64,000 nt of DNA from CAVWGP01 sp963754645 (lineage in GTDB: Bacteria; Pseudomonadota; Alphaproteobacteria; Bin65), in the NCBI GenBank assembly GCA_963754645.1, contig CAVWGP010000011.1:930001-994000 (forward strand). Reading direction: 5' to 3'. The notes below the pieces were generated by a model. That model saw only the letters and a list, made by a program, of their open reading frames with translations. It had not been told where the DNA came from and made no database searches. The first letter of the stretch is position 1. The number at the start of each line of letters is the position of its first letter. Positions 8,267 to 17,874 of the stretch are shown here, one piece after another. A program made the translations under genes and the position numbers.

Positions 8267-9159
8267 TCGGCCAGGCCATCGCCGACGGAATCCTCACCGG
8301 CGCCATCATCGCGCTCGGCGCCATCGGCGTTTCGTTTGCGCTGCAGATCATGCGCTTTGCCAATTTCGCGCATTCGGAACTGCTGACCTGGGGCGCCTAT
8401 ATCGCGCTCACCTTCGTCGCCTTCGCCGGACCGGGCACGCCGACCGGGCCGCTGTCCTTCGGCTGGCAGCTCATCGCCGCTTGCCTGTTCGCGGCGATCG
8501 TCACCGGCCTCTTGGCGTGGCTGGTCGATGTGCTGATATTCCGCCAGATGCGCCGCCGCGGCGCGCACAATCTCTCGATGGTCTTCGCCGCCTTCGGCGC
8601 CGCGCTCATCATGCGCCACGTTGTCGTGCTGATCTGGGGGCACGATTCCTATTATTACACGCGCGAGTTGCAAATCGCGGTCGAGCTGCTGCCCGGCGTG
8701 CGCATGCTGCCGGATCAGATTTTCATTCTGCTGCTGGCCGTCGCCGTCGTCGCCGGGCTCCATCTTTTCCTGACCTATAGCCGCATCGGCATGGCGATGC
8801 GCGCCATGGCCGAGAGCCCGGCGCTGGCGCGGGTCTGCGGCATCGAGGTCGATGGCGTGATCCGCTGGACGTGGATCTTGTCCGGCGCGCTCGCGGCGCT
8901 CGCCGGCGTCTTCGCCGGCTTGACGCCGCAGCTTCATCCCGAGATCGGCTTCAACCTGCTGCTGGCGCTGTTCGCGGCGGCGATCCTGGGCGGCACCGGC
9001 AGCCTCGCCGGCGCCGTGGTCGGCGGGCTCCTGGTCGGCCTCGCGGAAAACCTGCCGCTGCTGTTCATCGGTGCCGGCTACAAATCGGCGATGCCGTTCC
9101 TGCTCCTGCTCCTCGTCCTGCTGCTGCGGCCGCAGGGCTTGTTCGGCGAAAAGCAGTAG
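8263..9159 (+). CDS. livH: Branched-chain amino acid-type ABC transporter permease LivH
   Basis: A 298-residue inner-membrane permease starting MIGQAIADGILTGAIIALGAIGVSF, with about eight hydrophobic segments. The LivH signature MRFANFAHSELLTWGAYIAL lies after the first helix; AMAESPALARVCGIEVDGV is the cytoplasmic ATPase-contact loop, and the protein ends LLLLRPQGLFGEKQ as is usual. It overlaps livF by four bases and is followed five bases later by livM. Confidence 0.92.
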   Translation: MIGQAIADGILTGAIIALGAIGVSFALQIMRFANFAHSELLTWGAYIALTFVAFAGPGTPTGPLSFGWQLIAACLFAAIVTGLLAWLVDVLIFRQMRRRGAHNLSMVFAAFGAALIMRHVVVLIWGHDSYYYTRELQIAVELLPGVRMLPDQIFILLLAVAVVAGLHLFLTYSRIGMAMRAMAESPALARVCGIEVDGVIRWTWILSGALAALAGVFAGLTPQLHPEIGFNLLLALFAAAILGGTGSLAGAVVGGLLVGLAENLPLLFIGAGYKSAMPFLLLLLVLLLRPQGLFGEKQ

Positions 9160-9164
9160 GCGCC

Positions 9165-10115
9165 ATGCTCACCGGGATCGCCGCCTACCTGGTCTTCTTC
9201 ACCTGCGTCGTGCTCATTCTCGGCATTGTCGCTCTCGGCCTCAATCTGCAATGGGGCTTCACCGGCTTGTTCAACGCCGGCATCGTCGGCTTCTACGCCA
9301 TCGGCGCCTATACGCACGGCATTTTGACCGCGCCGGCGCAGCCGCTCTTCATCGGCAATTTCGGCCTGCCCTGGATCGCCGGCGTCGGCGGCGCCATGGC
9401 GGCCACGGCGCTCGCCGCTTGGCTCGTCGGTTTGCTCACCGTGCGCCTGCGCGGCGACTACCTCGCCATCGCCACGTTCGGCATCGCCGTGTCGATCCAG
9501 CTCGTGGCGCTCAATTGGGAATCGCTCACCGGCGGCTCGCAAGGCCTGTCGCGCATTCCCAAGCCGCTCGCCCGCGTGTTCGACACGCCCTTTGCCTTCA
9601 ACCTGTGGTTTCTCGGCCTGATGATCGCCTTGTCCGGCACGGTCTATTGGGCCCTGGAACGCATCCTGCGCTCGCCCTGGGGCCGCGTGCTCAAGGCGAT
9701 CCGCGAGGACGAGACCGCGGCCGTGGCGCTGGGCAAGAGCGCCACGCGCTTCCGCCTCGAAGCCTTCGTGCTCGGCTCGACACTGATGGGCCTGGCCGGC
9801 GCGCTCTATGTCAGCTTCATCGGCTTCGTCAGCCCCTACGATTTCCTGCCGATCCTCACATTCCAGATCTGGGCTATGGTCATCGTCGGCGGCAGCGGCA
9901 ACAATCGCGGCGTGCTGATGGGCGCCTTCGTGGTGTGGGGCATCTGGTCGGCCTCGGGCGTCGCAGTGACCAAGATCGTGCCGCCGAGCCATGCGGCGCA
10001 GGGCGCCGCGATCCAGGTCATCCTGATCGGCCTGGTGCTGGTCCTGGTGCTGCTGTTCCGCCCGCGCGGGTTGATCGGCGAGGCGGCAGTTGTTTCGCGC
10101 CACGCGGACGACTAA
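9165..10115 (+). CDS. livM: Branched-chain amino acid-type ABC transporter permease LivM
   Basis: A 316-residue membrane permease starting MLTGIAAYLVFFTCVVLILG at ATG 9165. Family motifs are LNLQWGFTGLFNAGIVGFYAIGAY, LRGDYLAIATFGIAVSI, the cytoplasmic coupling loop AIREDETAAVALGKSATRFRLEAF, and the C-terminal LLFRPRGLIGE. It completes the transmembrane channel with LivH. The binding protein gene follows 38 bases downstream, preceded by AGGGAGG. Confidence 0.92.
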   Translation: MLTGIAAYLVFFTCVVLILGIVALGLNLQWGFTGLFNAGIVGFYAIGAYTHGILTAPAQPLFIGNFGLPWIAGVGGAMAATALAAWLVGLLTVRLRGDYLAIATFGIAVSIQLVALNWESLTGGSQGLSRIPKPLARVFDTPFAFNLWFLGLMIALSGTVYWALERILRSPWGRVLKAIREDETAAVALGKSATRFRLEAFVLGSTLMGLAGALYVSFIGFVSPYDFLPILTFQIWAMVIVGGSGNNRGVLMGAFVVWGIWSASGVAVTKIVPPSHAAQGAAIQVILIGLVLVLVLLFRPRGLIGEAAVVSRHADD

Positions 10116-10153
10116 GCTTCGCTTCAGCAAAGAAACCAATCAGGGAGGCTCGA

Positions 10154-11410
10154 ATGCGCAAATTCATCGGCATCGCGGCGGCGTTGGCCGCCGGCATGCT
10201 GTCGGCCGGCGAGGCGGCGGCACAGGCCAATTGCCCGGTCAAGATCGGCGGCATCCTGCCGCTCACCGGCTCGATGGCGCCGATCACCAAGAAAATCGCC
10301 CAGGCCGCCGAGCTCGCGATCGAGCACATCAACGCCGGCGGCGGCGTCAAGGGCTGCCCGGTGCAGTTCATCCTGCGCGACGATCAGGGCCAGCCCACGG
10401 TCGGCGTCGACGCGGCGAAATATCTGGTCGAGGTCGAGCGCGTCCAGGCTTTCACCGGCACGATTTCCTCGGGCGTCACCGGGCCGATCATCTCCGCGGT
10501 CACGGCGCCATCCAAGGTCGTGCAGATCACCTGCTGCTCCACCGCCACGGCGTTCACCGCCGACGGGCGCAGCAACGGCTATTTCTTCCGCACCCTGCCG
10601 ACGACCAAGACGCAGGCTTACGCCACGGCCTCGGAAACCGCCAAGCGCGGCTTCAAGAAAACCGCGGTCATTTTCGTCAACACCGATTTCGGCACCGACA
10701 TGCTGCGGTTCTACCGCAACGCGGTCGTCAAGCTCGGCGGCGAGATCGTGATCGAAGTGCCGTATAACGACAACCAGCCGAGCTACCGCGCCGAGGTCAG
10801 CAAGGCGCTGGGCGCCAAGCCCGAATCGATGCTGCTGATCGGCTTCCCCAAGGACGCGGTGACCATCGTGCGCGAATGGCTCTCGCTCGGCGGCGGCAAG
10901 ACCATCGCGCTCAACAACTCGATGCGCACGATGGATTTCGTCAACGGCGTCGGTGCCCAGCATGTCGAGGATTTCTTCGGCATGGACAATGCGCAAGTCG
11001 CGGGGCCGCACGTCGATGCGTTCAACAAGGCCTTCGAGGACAAGTTCAAGGCCGATTCGAAAGGCCCCGGCGTCCACACGCAATACGACGCGCTCATGGT
11101 CATGGCCCTGGCGATGAACATCGCCAAGGACGCGACCGGCACCGCGATCCGCGATTCGGTCCGCCTCGTTCACGTGCCGGGCGGCGCCCAGGTCGGCACC
11201 GGCCCCGGCGAATACAAGAAGGCGCTCGAACTCATCAAATCCGGCAAGCCGATCAAATATTACGGCGCCACCGGCCCGATCGAATTCGACGCCAACGGCG
11301 ACGTCACCGGCCCGGCGCTGGTGTGGAAGATCAAGGGCGGCAAGATCGAGACCGACCGCGTCATCACCATCGAAGACATGCAGGCACTGTTCAAACGGGT
11401 GGAGAAATAG
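10154..11410 (+). CDS. livK: ABC transporter substrate-binding protein, LivK/Peripla_BP_6 type
   Basis: A 418-residue periplasmic protein with a Sec-type signal peptide MRKFIGIAAALAAGMLSAGEAAAQ; the mature part begins NCPVKIGGILPLTGSMAP, the typical type I binding-protein opening. Later landmarks are AAELAIEHINAGGGVKG, FTGTISSGVTGPIISAV and VIFVNTDFGTDMLR. A strong SD (GGGAGG) precedes the ATG. Placing livK last in the operon is unusual compared with binding-protein-first layouts but is common in Alphaproteobacteria. A palindromic repeat follows its stop. The ligand is unknown. Confidence 0.92.
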   Translation: MRKFIGIAAALAAGMLSAGEAAAQANCPVKIGGILPLTGSMAPITKKIAQAAELAIEHINAGGGVKGCPVQFILRDDQGQPTVGVDAAKYLVEVERVQAFTGTISSGVTGPIISAVTAPSKVVQITCCSTATAFTADGRSNGYFFRTLPTTKTQAYATASETAKRGFKKTAVIFVNTDFGTDMLRFYRNAVVKLGGEIVIEVPYNDNQPSYRAEVSKALGAKPESMLLIGFPKDAVTIVREWLSLGGGKTIALNNSMRTMDFVNGVGAQHVEDFFGMDNAQVAGPHVDAFNKAFEDKFKADSKGPGVHTQYDALMVMALAMNIAKDATGTAIRDSVRLVHVPGGAQVGTGPGEYKKALELIKSGKPIKYYGATGPIEFDANGDVTGPALVWKIKGGKIETDRVITIEDMQALFKRVEK

Positions 11411-11436
11411 GGAAGCGTTACGCCAAGAAATTATAG

Positions 11437-11618
11437 CGTCATCCCGACCGAAGCGCGCGCAAGCGCGCGAAGTGGAGGGACCGCGACCGGACGAGCACAA
11501 TCCCGCGCAACGGCGCCGCGCGAGTCGCCCAAGGTCCCGCGGATCGCTATGCGATCCGCCGCTCCGCGCGCAATTGCGCGCGTCCGACGCTTTTAGCGTC
11601 GGCTCGGTCGGGATGACG
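11437..11618. repeat. Dispersed element bounded by a perfect 15-bp inverted repeat
   Basis: CGTCATCCCGACCGA (11437-11451) and TCGGTCGGGATGACG (11604-11618) are exact reverse complements enclosing about 150 bases rich in GCGC runs. No convincing ORF lies inside. It sits between livK and the convergent hydrolase gene. Similar CGTCATCCCGACC elements are common intergenic repeats in Alphaproteobacteria (family knowledge, not a search). Confidence 0.6.
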
Positions 11619-11664
11619 GCCTCTTCTTTGCGGGCGCAGTTGAGCAAACCGCCGGCTTCTCGGT

Positions 11665-12538
11665 TTACCCCGCGAGCCCCATCTGCCGGCACACGGCCGC
11701 GTGCAACGTCTCGCCGTGCCGCACATAGGAATCGAGCAGGATGTCGATGTGGTTGCGTTGGGCCGCCACGATAAGATCGCCGCCGAGCCCGGCCGCCGCG
11801 CGGACGCGGTGATAGTCGAAGGATTGATCGACGAATTCCTGGGTCTCGCCGCCGCCCACGGTCACGATCAAAGAGCCCGATGATTTCGGCAAATGCCGCT
11901 GCGGGCTGAAACGCGCGAACGTCGTCCGCGTCGAAACCCAGTGTCTCCTGCTGGAAGCAGCGAAACAGCGGCTCGAGTTCGAACACGCCCGAGATCGCCG
12001 TGCCGCCCTTGACCGTATCGTCCGGCAAGCCGCGCGCGGCGGTCCAGGCGCGATCGAGTGCCAGCGCGGTCAAATGCCCGCCCGCCGAATGGCCGGCGAC
12101 GAAAATGCGCGCCGGATCGCCGCCATGCGCGGCCGCATTGCGATGCAGCCACGCGATCGCCGCCTCGATATGCTCGACGATGTCCGCCATGCGCACTTGC
12201 GGGATCAGCGGATAGTCGATCACGGCAACGAGCGCGCCCAGCGGCACGAAGCCCTCGGCGACAAAGGAAAACGTCGCGGCATCGAGCGACTTCCAGAAGC
12301 CGCCATGGATGAATATATGCACCGGCGCCGGATGCGCGCCCTTGTCGGGATAGAACAGATCGAGCGTCGCCTCGGGCCGCGCGCCATAGGGAATCTTAAG
12401 CGCATGGCGGAATTTCCGGCGCGCCGCCGCCGAGGCGTCCAAGCGCCGCTGCATGACCGCGGGCAAATTCGCGATCGTATCGAGCGTGAACTGCGCGTCG
12501 AGTGCGGCCTGTGTCCGATAGTGGCGCCAGGGTTTCAT
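11665..12538 (-). pseudogene. Alpha/beta hydrolase (esterase, kynurenine formamidase-like), one frameshift
   Basis: A small serine hydrolase of about 290 residues once the frame is repaired. It starts MKPWRHYRTQAALDAQF. The oxyanion-hole segment is HIFIHGGFWKSLD, the nucleophile elbow is FVAGHSAGGH and the likely catalytic His is in AAQRNHIDIL near the C-terminus. The reading frame breaks near 11892, in the stretch encoding FQPAAA/LPKSSG; removing one base there gives one continuous protein ending VCRQMGLAG. The ATG overlaps the stop of hyuB by four bases, so it belongs to the hyuA-hyuB operon and may act on a related N-acyl or ester intermediate. Confidence 0.78.
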
Positions 12539-14184
12539 TGCGAGCCTCCCTCGCCATCGTAGCCGTAAATCTCCCGCGCCGCGCGCGCGGAAATCAGGCC
12601 GGCGCGCAGATCGGCCGCGATCTTGGCGCGGTCGCGCCGGCGCGGATCGCCCAGGCCGGCGCCGCCCGGCAAGTCGAGGCGCACGCGGTCGCCGGCGGGC
12701 ACGGTTTGCACGCCCTTGGCCTTGAGCGCGCCGCCCGAGGCGAGCGCGACCTTGCCCGGCGCGCCGTCCGCGCCGCCGTTGCGGCCGCGCGCGGGATTTT
12801 CGACGCGGTCGAACATGGCGCTGACGATGAAGGCCTCGCCGCGCGCATGGCCGATCTCGACGGTTTGGCCGAGCCCGCCGCGCTGCTGGCCGGCGCCGCC
12901 CGAATCCGCGCGCAGCTCGCGCTGCCAGACGACGAGCGGCGATCCGGCCTCGATGACTTCCACCGGCACGGTGCGCAGATTGGTCGGGAACGCCGTTGCC
13001 GAGAGCCCGTCCTGGCCGGGCCGGCCGCCGGTGCCGCCGCTGTGCACGGTGATGGTCTCGAACCTTCCGTCGCCGATACCGCGGAATTGCGGCCCCCACA
13101 GCGACGCGCCGCTCTCCGCCTGGCAGCCGCCGGGCAGGAATCCATTCAGGCAGCCGAACATCACATCGGGCAGCATGTGGCCGACGATGTGGCGCGCCGA
13201 AACCGGCGCCGGGTGCTGCGCATTAAGCACGCAACCGGGCGGCGCCGCGATGCGGATCGGCGCCAGCGAGCCGGCATTGGTCGGCACCTCGGGCGCGAGC
13301 GCGCATTTGATCGCGAACCAGGCATAGGCTTGCGCATAGCCGAGCACGACATTGATGCCGTAGTCGCTTGCCGGCGAGGTGCCGGCGAAATCGACATCCA
13401 TGCCGTCGTCCGCGATCGTCATCGCTGCCGCGAGATTGAGCGGCCGGTCGTAGCCGTCGATGCGCATCGCATAGTGCCGCGTTCCGCGCGGCAGCGTTTC
13501 CAGCGCGGCCAGCATCGCGGCGCGCGAGCGCTCGACGATGTGGCGCGAAACCGCGTCCAGCGAATCAAGCCTGAACTCGGTCATGGTCGCCAAGAGCCGC
13601 GCGGCCGCGCGCTCGTTCGAGGCGGCAAGCGAGAGAATGTCGCCCTCGACCTGGCCGGGCTCGCGCACATTGGCGCGGATCATCGCCAGCAAGGTGCGAT
13701 CGAGCTTGCCGCCCCGGGCCAGCAACACCGGCGGGATCGCCAAGCCCTCTTCGTATACCTGCCGCGCATCGGGTCCCAATCCGCGCCCGCCGATATCGAC
13801 CATGTGCGCGGCCGAGGCGATAAAGCCGATAACGCGCCCAGCTTCGAACACCGGCTGCGCCACCGTCACGTCGTGCAGGTGGCCGCAATTGAGCCAGGGA
13901 TCGTTGGTGATGAAGGCATCGCCCGGGCGCATCGCCTCGACCGGATGAAGCTCGGCGATGTGCGAAACGACGCCGGCCAGCGTGTGGATGAAGCCCGGCG
14001 TGCCGGTTTGCGCCTGGGCGATCATGCGCCCGTCGCGATCGAACAGGCCGGCGGAAAGATCGCCCGATTCGCGCACGATGGTGCAAAACGCCGTCTGCAT
14101 GATCGCCTGCGCCTGTTCCTCGACGATGGCGAGCAGCCGGTTCCAAACGAGTTGGGCTTGGAAGGGATCGAGGGTCGCGGTCAT
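12535..14184 (-). CDS. hyuB: Hydantoinase B / 5-oxoprolinase beta-type subunit HyuB
   Basis: A 549-residue protein starting MTATLDPFQAQLVWNRLLAIVEEQAQAIMQ, the diagnostic HyuB opening. Other family landmarks are CTIVRESGDLSAGLFDRDG, the GDAFITNDPWLNCGHLHDVTV block, RNGGADGAPGK and the closing LPGGAGLGDPRRRD. Hydantoinase A/B, 5-oxoprolinase and acetone carboxylase share this fold; partners A and B together perform ATP-dependent opening of a cyclic amide in characterised members. It lies between hyuA (four-base overlap) and the hydrolase gene (four-base overlap). Which ring compound is used is not visible. Confidence 0.92.
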   Translation of the reverse strand: MTATLDPFQAQLVWNRLLAIVEEQAQAIMQTAFCTIVRESGDLSAGLFDRDGRMIAQAQTGTPGFIHTLAGVVSHIAELHPVEAMRPGDAFITNDPWLNCGHLHDVTVAQPVFEAGRVIGFIASAAHMVDIGGRGLGPDARQVYEEGLAIPPVLLARGGKLDRTLLAMIRANVREPGQVEGDILSLAASNERAAARLLATMTEFRLDSLDAVSRHIVERSRAAMLAALETLPRGTRHYAMRIDGYDRPLNLAAAMTIADDGMDVDFAGTSPASDYGINVVLGYAQAYAWFAIKCALAPEVPTNAGSLAPIRIAAPPGCVLNAQHPAPVSARHIVGHMLPDVMFGCLNGFLPGGCQAESGASLWGPQFRGIGDGRFETITVHSGGTGGRPGQDGLSATAFPTNLRTVPVEVIEAGSPLVVWQRELRADSGGAGQQRGGLGQTVEIGHARGEAFIVSAMFDRVENPARGRNGGADGAPGKVALASGGALKAKGVQTVPAGDRVRLDLPGGAGLGDPRRRDRAKIAADLRAGLISARAAREIYGYDGEGGSQ

Positions 14185-16256
14185 GGGGTGGCCTTCGCGC
14201 GCTGCATCGATACATGCCCGCCGTCCGTCATCCGCGCGCCGAAGCCCGCCGGCACGAAAATCGTGGCGCCGCGATCGACGATCACGGCGGGGCCCGCGAT
14301 CTCCGCATCGTGCCGCAGCGCCGTCTTGTCGAACAGCGGCGCCGGAACATGGCCCGCGGCGCGGCCGAGATAGAGGCGGGTGGTGCCCATCGCGGCATCG
14401 CCCTTGGCACCGGTTTGCGCGGTCGCGGGCGCGGCGGCGGGCAGCGCGCCGCCGACGCGCCAGCTCAATATTTCGATGTCCTGCCGCGGCAAGCGGCGCG
14501 CGAAAATTGCGGCATAGGCCGTTTCGAACAGTTCGCGCAAGCGCTCGCGCGCCGGGGCCTCGCCGTCCGGAATTGCCACCTCGACCTCGTGACCCTGGCC
14601 GACATAGCGCATGAAGGCGGCGACGCTCCAGCTCGGCGCGGTGCCGCGTCCGGCGCGCGCCAGGATGGCGGCGATCGCCGCGCACATGTCGTCGAGCAGC
14701 GCGCGCGCCGCCTCGGGCGCATAGGCGCCGAGGCGCATCGGCAGGCTGCGCAGCACATCGAAGGCCAAGGGCGCGCGCAGGAATCCCACCGCCGAGCCGA
14801 CGCCGGCATCGGCCGGCACCACGACGCGCGCAATGCCGAGCTTTTCGGCGAGCCGCGCCGCGTGCAACGGCCCGGCGCCGCCGAAGGCGATGAGCGTGTA
14901 GTCGCCCGTCGCCTTGCCGTTTTCCAGCGCGTGGATGCGCGCCGCGTTCGCCATGTTTTCGTCGACGATGTCGGCGATGCCGAGGGCGGCTTGGGCCGCG
15001 TCGACGGCGAGCGGGCGCGCAATATCCCCGGCAATCGCGGCCTCGGCGCGGTCCGCGTCGAGCCGCAACGTGCCGCCGGCGAAACCCGTTGCCGAGATGC
15101 GGCCGAGAACGAGGTCGGCGTCGGTCACGGTCGGACGCGTGCCGCCGCGCGCGAAACACGCCGGCCCCGGCTCGGCGCCGGCACTGCGCGGGCCGACGGC
15201 GACGCCGCCCAACCGGTCGAGTGCCGCGATCGAGCCGCCGCCGGCGCCGATCTCGATCAGCTCGAGCACGGGAATGCGCAAGGGCAGGCCGCTGCCTTTC
15301 AGCAGGCGATAGGCGCGATCGACCTCGAAGTGCCGCGCCTGGCGCGGCTTGCAGCCGTCGATGAAGCCGATCTTCGCCGTGGTTCCGCCCATGTCGAAGG
15401 CGAGCGCGCGGCCGATGCCGAGTTCGGCCGCGATGCCGGCGGCGAACAGGGCGCCGCCGGCCGGCCCCAATTCGAGCAGCCGGATCGGCTGCGCCAGCGC
15501 CGTGTCGAGATCGATCATGCCGCCGCCCGAATGCATGAGATAGAGCGGGCCGGCGACGCCGAGCGCTTTCAAGCGCGCGTCGAGCGCGCGGAGATAGGCG
15601 GCGGCGAGCGGCTTGACATAGGCGTTCGCGCAGGCGGTGTTGAAACGGTCGTATTCGCGGATTTCCGGCGCCACCTCCGACGACAGCGTGAGATCGATGC
15701 CCGGGCACAGGCGGCGCAGCATGTCCGCCGCGCGCCGCTCGTGGCGCGGATCGACATAGCTGTGCAAAAAGCCGATGGCGGCGCTGGCGATGCCGCGCCG
15801 CCTTATCGCGTCCGCGGCGGCGGCCACGTCCGCTTCGTCGAGCGGCAGCAGAATATCGCCCGCGGCGCTCAGCCGTTCGCGCACGGCGAAACGCAGCTCG
15901 CGCGGCACCAGCGGCTTGGGCTTTTCAATGGCAAGATCGTAAGGGTGAAAGCGGCTTTCGCCGGCGATCTCCAGCGTGTCGCGATGGCCCGCCGTGGTGA
16001 CGAAAGCGAGCGCCGGTCCCCTGCGCTCGATCAGCGCGTTGGTCAGCAGCGTCGTGCCGTGAATGACGAGGCTGACCGCGCCCGGCGCGATCGCCGCCGC
16101 CGCCAGCGCCGCCGCGACGCCGTCCATGATGCCCTCGACCGGCGCCGCCGGCGTCGTCGGCACTTTCAGCGTCTGGCGCCGGCCCGCGGCCTCCAGCACG
16201 ATATCGGTGAACGTCCCGCCGACATCGATGCCGAGCGCCGCGCTTCCCTCGGTCAT
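14181..16256 (-). CDS. hyuA: Hydantoinase A / 5-oxoprolinase alpha-type subunit HyuA
   Basis: A 691-residue ATP-binding subunit. ATG 16256 (MTEGSAALGIDVGGTFTDIV) is chosen because the phosphate-binding motif GIDVGGTFTD begins eight residues in; the longer in-frame extension upstream crosses intergenic repeats. The ASKHA-type second phosphate motif is FDMGGTTAKIGFIDG, followed by LELIEIGAGGGSIA and the acetone-carboxylase/oxoprolinase C-terminal region. Length matches HyuA. It starts the hyuA-hyuB-hydrolase operon; a small GntR-type gene lies about 250 bases upstream in the same direction and is a candidate regulator. Confidence 0.92.
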   Translation of the reverse strand: MTEGSAALGIDVGGTFTDIVLEAAGRRQTLKVPTTPAAPVEGIMDGVAAALAAAAIAPGAVSLVIHGTTLLTNALIERRGPALAFVTTAGHRDTLEIAGESRFHPYDLAIEKPKPLVPRELRFAVRERLSAAGDILLPLDEADVAAAADAIRRRGIASAAIGFLHSYVDPRHERRAADMLRRLCPGIDLTLSSEVAPEIREYDRFNTACANAYVKPLAAAYLRALDARLKALGVAGPLYLMHSGGGMIDLDTALAQPIRLLELGPAGGALFAAGIAAELGIGRALAFDMGGTTAKIGFIDGCKPRQARHFEVDRAYRLLKGSGLPLRIPVLELIEIGAGGGSIAALDRLGGVAVGPRSAGAEPGPACFARGGTRPTVTDADLVLGRISATGFAGGTLRLDADRAEAAIAGDIARPLAVDAAQAALGIADIVDENMANAARIHALENGKATGDYTLIAFGGAGPLHAARLAEKLGIARVVVPADAGVGSAVGFLRAPLAFDVLRSLPMRLGAYAPEAARALLDDMCAAIAAILARAGRGTAPSWSVAAFMRYVGQGHEVEVAIPDGEAPARERLRELFETAYAAIFARRLPRQDIEILSWRVGGALPAAAPATAQTGAKGDAAMGTTRLYLGRAAGHVPAPLFDKTALRHDAEIAGPAVIVDRGATIFVPAGFGARMTDGGHVSMQRAKATP

Positions 16257-16397
16257 TGATCGGTCCTGGTCCGCCAAGTGTGCCCCGTGCCGCCGCTTAT
16301 ATGGCCCACAAGCCCCCGCGCCGACAAGCGGGGTGGCGTTCCGCCGGCTTGAACGATGACCGTGAATTTCGATCCAATATCCTGCCCTGGTTGAACG

Positions 16398-16482
16398 GCC
16401 CCCACCCGGCCTCCCCCGAAATGGGGGAGGTGAAATGCTATAAATTACCCTACCCCGTTCAGGGGGAGGGCAGGGTGGGGGC
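16398..16482. repeat. C-rich palindromic intergenic repeat
   Basis: The arms 16398-16417 and 16462-16482 are near-perfect reverse complements, and an inner hairpin CCTCCCCC/GGGGGAGG sits at 16410-16430. It lies in the 250-base gap between the GntR-type gene and hyuA on the minus strand, so it would be in their common leader if they are co-transcribed. It resembles the hairpin at 2398-2432 in base content. Confidence 0.55.
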
Positions 16483-16507
16483 TCGGGCGGACGGGCGCAT
16501 ATTCTTG

Positions 16508-16708
16508 CTATAGTTGAATCCGGCCGCCCTGGCGGACGATCAGCCGCCGTTCCTGCAGCCGGTCGAGCGCCTGGCGCAGCGTGTTGCGCGCCATGCCGTG
16601 CTCGGCGGCGAGCGCGTGCTCGGGCGGCACGCGGCAGCCATCGTCCCATTCGCCCGGTTCGATCTTGGCCACGATGGCGGCGGTCACCTTGTCGGTGGCA
16701 TCGCGCAC
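16508..16708 (-). CDS. GntR-type winged-helix DNA-binding domain, no effector domain
   Basis: About 66 residues when started at GTG 16708, which has AAGGG upstream. The protein has the classic GntR N-terminal pattern: KVTAAIVAKIEPGEWDDGCRVPPEHALAAEHGMARNTLRQALDRLQERRLIVRQGG, then stops at GGRIQL. Normal GntR regulators continue with a 130-170-residue FadR, HutC or aminotransferase-like ligand domain; none follows here in any frame. It may be a truncated regulator or a genuine HTH-only protein. The reading frame overlaps the neighbouring oxidoreductase C-terminus if started further upstream. Confidence 0.55.
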   Translation of the reverse strand: MRDATDKVTAAIVAKIEPGEWDDGCRVPPEHALAAEHGMARNTLRQALDRLQERRLIVRQGGRIQL

Positions 16709-16757
16709 AACCCACCCTTGCTGGATCCAAGCATGAACCGATAGGCGTCGGCGGGGC

Positions 16758-17750
16758 TCACGCCGGCGCGCCGGGCTTGAGGATGAGCTTGCCCAGCACT
16801 TCGCGGGCATCGAGCATTTCGTGGGCCCGGCGTGCTTCGGCGAGGGGAACGCGCCGGTAGATCGGCGGCTTGACCTTGCCGGCGGCGAACAGCTTCATGG
16901 TTTCGGCCGCGATCGTGCGCCGCCCGTCGGGGTCGCGGTCGTAGGAATGCATGGTGAAGCAGCGCACCGCCGGGCTGCGCTCGAGATTGGCGCGCATTTC
17001 CTTGAACAGATCCTTCTCGGGGTAACCCGCGAGCATGTTGAACGACACGATCAGGCCGAACGGCGCCATCATCTTGAGGCAATCGGTGAAGTGCTTGCCG
17101 ATCAGGTGATCGAAGCTGAGATCGACGCCGCGCCCGCCGGTGATCGACAACACGCGTTCGACGACGGACTCGCTGCCATAGTCGATCGTGTGATCGGCGC
17201 CGAGCGAGCGGGCGAAGGCGCATTTTGCCGCCGTGCTGGCGCCCGCGATCACCGTCAGGTCCCGTAGCTTGGCGAGTTGGATGATGGCGCTGCCCATGCC
17301 GCCGGCGGCGCCGTTGACATAGAGGCTCTTGGCCTGGATGCCGCGCGCCGCGTGGTTGAGCAGCGCCCAGGCGACCTGATAGTTGGGAATGCTGGCCGCT
17401 TCGTCGAGATCGACATTGTCGGGCAGCTTGGTCACCGAGGCAACCGGAACGGCGATCGCCTCGGCGTAGCAGCCGGCACTCAGATGATAAACCAGCACGC
17501 GCTCGCCCACGGCAAAGCCGGTGACGCCGTCGCCGAGCCGCTCGATGCGCCCGGTCATCTCGACGCCGGGCGTCGCCGGCAAGGGCGGCAGCCAGCGATA
17601 GACGCCGGTGCGGAACAGGACATCGGGCTTGCCGACGCCGATGGCATGGGCGCGGACCAGCACTTGCCCCGCGCCCGGAACCGGATCGGGCAGATCGACA
17701 TAGTGCAGGGCCTCGGGGCCGCCCGGTAGGCGAAGTTGAATGGCTTTCAT
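16758..17750 (-). CDS. Zinc-independent MDR-family NAD(P)H:quinone oxidoreductase
   Basis: A 330-residue medium-chain dehydrogenase/reductase beginning MKAIQLRLPGGPEALHYVDL, the opening typical of quinone oxidoreductases. The GroES-like N-terminal half contains ATPGVEMTGRIERLGDGVTGFAVGERV but lacks the zinc-binding Cys/His set. The Rossmann dinucleotide motif is YVNGAAGGMGSAIIQLAKL near residues 143-160. The start at 17750 is preferred over 17804 by homology. Likely reduces a quinone or enone with NADPH; the true substrate is open. It is transcribed away from the aminotransferase gene. Confidence 0.88.
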   Translation of the reverse strand: MKAIQLRLPGGPEALHYVDLPDPVPGAGQVLVRAHAIGVGKPDVLFRTGVYRWLPPLPATPGVEMTGRIERLGDGVTGFAVGERVLVYHLSAGCYAEAIAVPVASVTKLPDNVDLDEAASIPNYQVAWALLNHAARGIQAKSLYVNGAAGGMGSAIIQLAKLRDLTVIAGASTAAKCAFARSLGADHTIDYGSESVVERVLSITGGRGVDLSFDHLIGKHFTDCLKMMAPFGLIVSFNMLAGYPEKDLFKEMRANLERSPAVRCFTMHSYDRDPDGRRTIAAETMKLFAAGKVKPPIYRRVPLAEARRAHEMLDAREVLGKLILKPGAPA

Positions 17751-17874
17751 TTTGTTCCGCCGGCAACGATGACGATAGGCCGACGATAGGGTGGCCGGTT
17801 GCAAGGGTCAAAACCTTTGCCGGGCGGCGCGCGCTTGCTAAGCTTTGCGATCCACGACGACGGGGAGAAACGAA

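Noticed and set aside
10124..13099. A 991-codon open frame on the minus strand spanning livK and the hydrolase
   Set aside because: It is antisense to livK over much of its length and contains only part of the hydrolase in frame; no coherent domain structure.
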